The notes under the pieces were generated by a model. That model ran no database searches and was not told where the DNA came from. It was given only the letters and a program-made list of their open reading frames with translations. This document shows positions 60,178-64,000 of a stretch of 64,000 bases of DNA, piece by piece. The stretch is taken from NCBI GenBank assembly GCA_046483125.1, contig JAWODU010000119.1:13011-77010 (forward strand), written 5' to 3'. Position 1 is the first letter of the stretch; every line of letters starts with the position of its first letter. The stretch comes from JAWODU01 sp046483125 (GTDB taxonomy: Bacteria > Verrucomicrobiota > Kiritimatiellia > UBA8416 > JAWODU01). Position numbers and translations under genes: made by a program.

Positions 60178-63100
60178 CTACTCCGCGCCCACAAGCGCGT
60201 CCTCCACCACCGGCTTATTGACCTCTTTGTCCATCAGCTTCAGCATGAAGCCCATGGCCCCCTTCAGCTCCCGCACGGTGGTTACGAGAGTTTCAACATC
60301 GCTTTCCTCTCCTTCTACAGCTCCGCCTTCGCCGCCCACCGTGGGCCCCTCAAGAAGCGATTCCCATCCCTCGCTCGCGGCGAGTTCCTGCACACGCGCG
60401 GTCATGTTCTCCACGTCTTCGCGCATCCTGGCGAATTCGAGAAGCTCCGGCATCCCTTCCAGCATTTCCTTCGCCGCGAGCATTGACTGCTTTATATTGC
60501 TCAGCTCGCCCATCACGCCGTCCAGATCGCCCTTTTCCAGAAGGTCCTTCACCTCGTCCACGCCGCTCGACGCGTCCGACGCTTCCGTCTTGGCCGACTG
60601 AGCGTTCTTCTTGGCGTCAGCCGCGTACACTCCCACGCTGTCGACTTCCGCGGAAACTTTACTCACCTTGCCGAACACGCTGTCGCTCCCGGCCGAATCG
60701 GATTCCGAACCGATGCGTGAATCGATCGCGTTCACTGCCTCTTTCACTTCCTCCATGGTTGACTCGCCGGTCTCGATTCCCTGCACCATGGTCTTCAGTT
60801 CGTCTATGTCCTCGACTACGGGCGTAATATCCGTAGTGGGGATATCCTTCACCAGGTCCGAAACGTCGGTTATTCCGCTCTCAAGCGAATTCAACTCCGT
60901 ACTCAGGTCCGCGATCATCTGCGGCACTTCCGACAGTTCACCCGCGGCTGTTACCCGCACCACCGCGCTGTCCCTCGCGTGCGGGTCCGAACAGGTGATC
61001 GTGTAACTGTTCGTGCCCCAGTCGGCGATCAGTTCCTCCTCGTAGATGCCGCCGATAATTTCAGTCATATTCCCGCTGTACACGAGGCCCTGGGCGCTGT
61101 TGGACACGGTAATCGGGACCGAGGCCGCCGCGTAACCCGGTCGGGTCTTGTACAGGAACAGGTTCGTGGAGCCGTACTGCACGGTATCCGGCCTGGTAAG
61201 TATTCTCGCCAGGTCGCTGACCACGTCGGAACTTATCTCCGGCAGTGTCTGGGTTATCGTGTTAAGCGGCCCCACCACTTTGGCCAGTTCGCCCGTGATA
61301 GTCGTAACGGCCCGCTCCACGGTGCCGGTAATAACGCCTATATTGGTCGCCACAAGCTCCACGTTGTCCCTGGTTTCAACGGCTATATCGGTAAGGTTCG
61401 ATATACCGGTCCCCGTCTCGGTTCTGAAGGCGTCCAGCGAGCTCCGCACCGCCGACACATTTGTGCCCACGGCCACCACGTTCGACCGCACGTTTTCGAC
61501 GTCGTCCCTGATGGCGGCCGTCGAAGCCTCGATGAAGCCAATCACCGTCTCGATCTCCGCGCTTGCGGTCATCCTCGGCGAGAACGTCACGCCGGAGGAG
61601 TACGTTTCTCCGGAGTACTCTATTTCCACCGTCGCGAAGAAAATCTCCGACCCGGAGTAACTTTCCCCCGAAACGTCCCACGTCATCCAGAACACGCCGC
61701 TGTCGGTGGGAATCGTCGAGGAAATAGTCTCTATCAGGTTACCGCTCGCGTCGTAAACCTTTATACGGCATTCCCGCGGTTTTTCCTGTATGGATCCGCC
61801 TCTCTCAAGCCACGACTGCACCAGGAAGTTGGAAGCTGTCATGTTGTAGGAGAAGTTCGCCAGCACGTGGTAGTCCGGCTCTATTTCCGAACGATCCATC
61901 CAGACGTAGTTCGTTCTCGAAGGTTCGGAAGTCCAGTGGAACACTACTTCGTCGTTGAAGAACTCCCTGTACCATACAGTGTCCCACTCCGTTCCGTACG
62001 GATACCAGTGCGTGATCGGCGAATCCAGCCCGGAGTCGGACCACCCCACGCTGTCGGCCACGCTGAGATGGTCCAGTTCGTTGGAAGTCGCCGAATCGAA
62101 TATCCGCCACACTATCCTGTAGTATTTCACCTCGAACATGCCGTAATCGTCGTACGGCCCGGGTTTGTCCGCCTCGAAAACGCGGTTGGAAAAGCCGTGG
62201 TCCTGGATCCTGATCCAGACCGTGTTCGTGCGCACGTTCGCCACCGTCCACAGGTAAGTGCTGGGCTGATCGTGCGCCACCGCCGTGTACGGCCCTTCCG
62301 TGTTGATAAGCGTCCAGCTTCCGGTCTCCCTCAGCGGGTCCGTCGAATAGTACAGATCGACTCCTTCCGTTACCGATCCGCGGGTTACCCAGTCCACCGG
62401 CTTGGGCTTCAGGGCGTAAAGGTCGCCCACAAACGGGCTTATCTCGAACTTCGGCGCTATTTCGAAGTCGCTGAACACATCCCATACCTGCGCGTCGGCC
62501 CTGTTGGTTATTATCAGCCTGCAGGGGCCGAGCGCGTTGGGAATGTTCGCCCAGGTATAGCTGAACACGCCCTCGTCAAAGTCGCACGCTCCGACCCTCA
62601 GCACATTTGTAACGCTGAACGGATACGGCGAATAAGCCACCCAGAAGTCGTTCGACATCTTACCGCCGCGGCGCCATTCAATGGTATTGGTCTCCGTAAC
62701 CTTCCAGAAATCGCCCGGCGAAGGATTGACTATGTTTATCGACGGCTGGGCCACTACCTCGAACACCTCCGAAATGCCCGAAAACGCGCCGCTGTCCGTC
62801 ACCGTAATCGTCACGTTACTGCCGATGGCGTTCGACGTCATTGCCCAGTCGTAACTCGGACCCGGCGTCGAAGGAGTAATATTCTCGCTGTAAACCGGGC
62901 TTCCGCCCTCCCACAGCGTGAAGTCAATGCTGTACGGCGGCGCGGCCCCCACCTGGGTCCACTCAATAGTGTTGGTCAGGTCGCTTACGGCCCATATATC
63001 CGCCCCTACCGGTTTCGTCACCCGTATGCCTCGGAGTGTGAACGCTTCGGAAATATTGCTGTATGAACCGCTCTTCACCATGAGATGCGCGTTGGTGGAA

Positions 63101-64000
63101 GGAGTCCTCGTCAGCGTTTTCGAACTCTCGATATTCCACGTAAAGTTGTTCAGTCCGTCGTATATCCGCATGTTGTTCGTAACCGGACGGCTCATGTCGA
63201 AATTCACGCCGTCCGGCGAATAGTACACGTTCGCCCTCGCGCCGCTTCCCATACCCGCGGAAAGAAACCCGACCGTTTCGGACGCGCCCAGCGTCCAGGT
63301 CGCGCCCGCCGCCGGCTCCGTGAACTTCAGTCCCTTCAGAGTAAACGGATCGGAGTAAACAACCACGTCCGTGTCGTTCGTGGGCGAGGTAACCTCCATT
63401 CTTATCACCGCGTTCGTCGTGGGATCCAGGTCCGGATCGACCGGCCAGAACGCGCTGTTGTTAAGCACGAACGCGTGCCCCGGCAGTCCGCCCGGAACGT
63501 ACGGCCCGCCGCGCCCGGTCGTGGAAACCCGGTTCGAAACGTAGGCGTTGGGAAACAATCCCGCCGAAGCCCACCTGAGGGTCTCCGTCGTCCCGATGTC
63601 CATGCTCTCCCCCTGGGACGGCTGGGTTATCCTGATGCCGCGCAGGGTAAACGGACCTGCCAGAGACTCATAGCTTCCCGCAATCACCTTTACCCACGCG
63701 TTTGTAGAAGGCATGAGTTTGCCCGATATGTCCCAGTCATGGTGGTTCCACGAAGGATCGGCGTCGATGTTGCCGATATACGGGATGCCGGAAAACGTTA
63801 TCACGTCGTCAAAATTTATACCGTCGGGCGAATAGTAAAGCTCCGCCGTGGTATCCTCCGTCCGCGCCGAGAACCACTGGAGCCCGTCCGGCACCGCGGT
63901 GTCAATGGTATAGACCGCCCCGTTGGCGGGATGCGTCGCCGACAGTCCTTTTATCGTGAACACGTTGTCCGACTCGTCTGTCATCGCAATCACCGCTTCG
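60178..64000 (-). CDS. Giant exported repeat/coiled-coil protein, N-terminus outside the window
   Basis: At least 1,271 residues, open to the right edge, so the start lies beyond it. Six Ig-like repeats of about 100 residues begin near residues 12, 115, 217, 318, 412 and 512 of the visible part, with FTLRGIRITQP / WTLGASETVGF / YSPDGVNFD motifs typical of extracellular bacterial repeats. A non-repeat beta region follows (about 590-820). Long helical, coiled-coil segments (about 820-930 and 1030-1240) then carry many Val/Asn/Asp-rich heptads. It ends GFMLKLMDKEVNKPVVEDALVGAE without TM or PEP-CTERM anchor. First visible gene of the ATPase cluster by strand order. Binding partners unknown. Confidence 0.88.
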   Translation of the reverse strand, partial: EAVIAMTDESDNVFTIKGLSATHPANGAVYTIDTAVPDGLQWFSARTEDTTAELYYSPDGINFDDVITFSGIPYIGNIDADPSWNHHDWDISGKLMPSTNAWVKVIAGSYESLAGPFTLRGIRITQPSQGESMDIGTTETLRWASAGLFPNAYVSNRVSTTGRGGPYVPGGLPGHAFVLNNSAFWPVDPDLDPTTNAVIRMEVTSPTNDTDVVVYSDPFTLKGLKFTEPAAGATWTLGASETVGFLSAGMGSGARANVYYSPDGVNFDMSRPVTNNMRIYDGLNNFTWNIESSKTLTRTPSTNAHLMVKSGSYSNISEAFTLRGIRVTKPVGADIWAVSDLTNTIEWTQVGAAPPYSIDFTLWEGGSPVYSENITPSTPGPSYDWAMTSNAIGSNVTITVTDSGAFSGISEVFEVVAQPSINIVNPSPGDFWKVTETNTIEWRRGGKMSNDFWVAYSPYPFSVTNVLRVGACDFDEGVFSYTWANIPNALGPCRLIITNRADAQVWDVFSDFEIAPKFEISPFVGDLYALKPKPVDWVTRGSVTEGVDLYYSTDPLRETGSWTLINTEGPYTAVAHDQPSTYLWTVANVRTNTVWIRIQDHGFSNRVFEADKPGPYDDYGMFEVKYYRIVWRIFDSATSNELDHLSVADSVGWSDSGLDSPITHWYPYGTEWDTVWYREFFNDEVVFHWTSEPSRTNYVWMDRSEIEPDYHVLANFSYNMTASNFLVQSWLERGGSIQEKPRECRIKVYDASGNLIETISSTIPTDSGVFWMTWDVSGESYSGSEIFFATVEIEYSGETYSSGVTFSPRMTASAEIETVIGFIEASTAAIRDDVENVRSNVVAVGTNVSAVRSSLDAFRTETGTGISNLTDIAVETRDNVELVATNIGVITGTVERAVTTITGELAKVVGPLNTITQTLPEISSDVVSDLARILTRPDTVQYGSTNLFLYKTRPGYAAASVPITVSNSAQGLVYSGNMTEIIGGIYEEELIADWGTNSYTITCSDPHARDSAVVRVTAAGELSEVPQMIADLSTELNSLESGITDVSDLVKDIPTTDITPVVEDIDELKTMVQGIETGESTMEEVKEAVNAIDSRIGSESDSAGSDSVFGKVSKVSAEVDSVGVYAADAKKNAQSAKTEASDASSGVDEVKDLLEKGDLDGVMGELSNIKQSMLAAKEMLEGMPELLEFARMREDVENMTARVQELAASEGWESLLEGPTVGGEGGAVEGEESDVETLVTTVRELKGAMGFMLKLMDKEVNKPVVEDALVGAE

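Noticed and set aside
60979..63066. A 695-residue open frame on the plus strand
   Set aside because: It lies wholly antisense to the giant repeat protein; its translation is Arg/His-rich and low in complexity, as expected for the reverse of a GC-rich coding strand, and has no recognisable domain or ribosome-binding site.

Overview
The window reads as a chromosome segment of a Gram-negative bacterium, moderately GC-rich and densely coded. There are type II secretion pseudopilins, an outer-membrane-style ExbB/ExbD system, a PEP-CTERM exported protein and many secreted proteins. Together with the housekeeping gene orders this best fits the PVC superphylum (Kiritimatiellota- or Lentisphaerota-like). 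That placement is an inference from gene content, not a phylogeny.

Positions 1-37.5 kb are mostly housekeeping. The order is ymdB (partial)-rny-5-FCL-rarA (with a candidate structured RNA upstream), then thrS-infC-rpmI-rplT-pheS-pheT, then an ExbB-ExbD-TPR-VWA envelope operon, argH, and a small fmdB/zinc-ribbon operon. These are followed by ispA-plsY-gpsA on the plus strand, methyltransferase-rpmH-rnpA-yidD-yidC under a near-consensus promoter, pyrC, an FHA protein, a PP-loop sulfurtransferase-like gene, ilvC, a HEAT-repeat protein, tRNA-Thr(CGT), holA, an HD-domain membrane phosphodiesterase, ybeY, recO and a lipoprotein PPIase. Several of these differ from the textbook form: PheT lacks its tRNA-binding OB domain, ThrRS lacks TGS, infC seems to start at AUC, and YbeY has Asp as its third metal ligand.

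Positions 37.5-50.5 kb encode three exported proteins, a membrane-anchored MORN-repeat protein and a type II secretion gene block (gspE-F-G-I-J-K-L-M). The gspI start is fused to a 17-unit heptanucleotide array.

Positions 50.7-64 kb hold the most interesting locus. It is an unusual F1-type rotary ATPase cluster, read on the minus strand as giant extracellular repeat/coiled-coil protein, signal-peptide/TM protein, alpha-1, alpha-2, short epsilon, c, b-delta fusion, gamma, beta. No subunit a gene is present in the window. The second alpha has lost the arginine finger, the alpha N-termini and the delta N-terminal domain are both reduced, and gamma has a basic tail. The neighbouring genes suggest, as a hypothesis only, that the motor works on an envelope or surface structure.

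Intergenic DNA, mainly from 37 kb onward, carries several interspersed repeat families. One is degenerate 7-bp and 6-bp arrays directly after stop codons. Another is a set of small hairpins sharing a TGTAG-type flank. There are also two longer dispersed elements and a 139-bp inverted repeat flanking the alpha-1/alpha-2 region. Many apparent upstream extensions of genes are translations of these repeats, so several starts were moved downstream.
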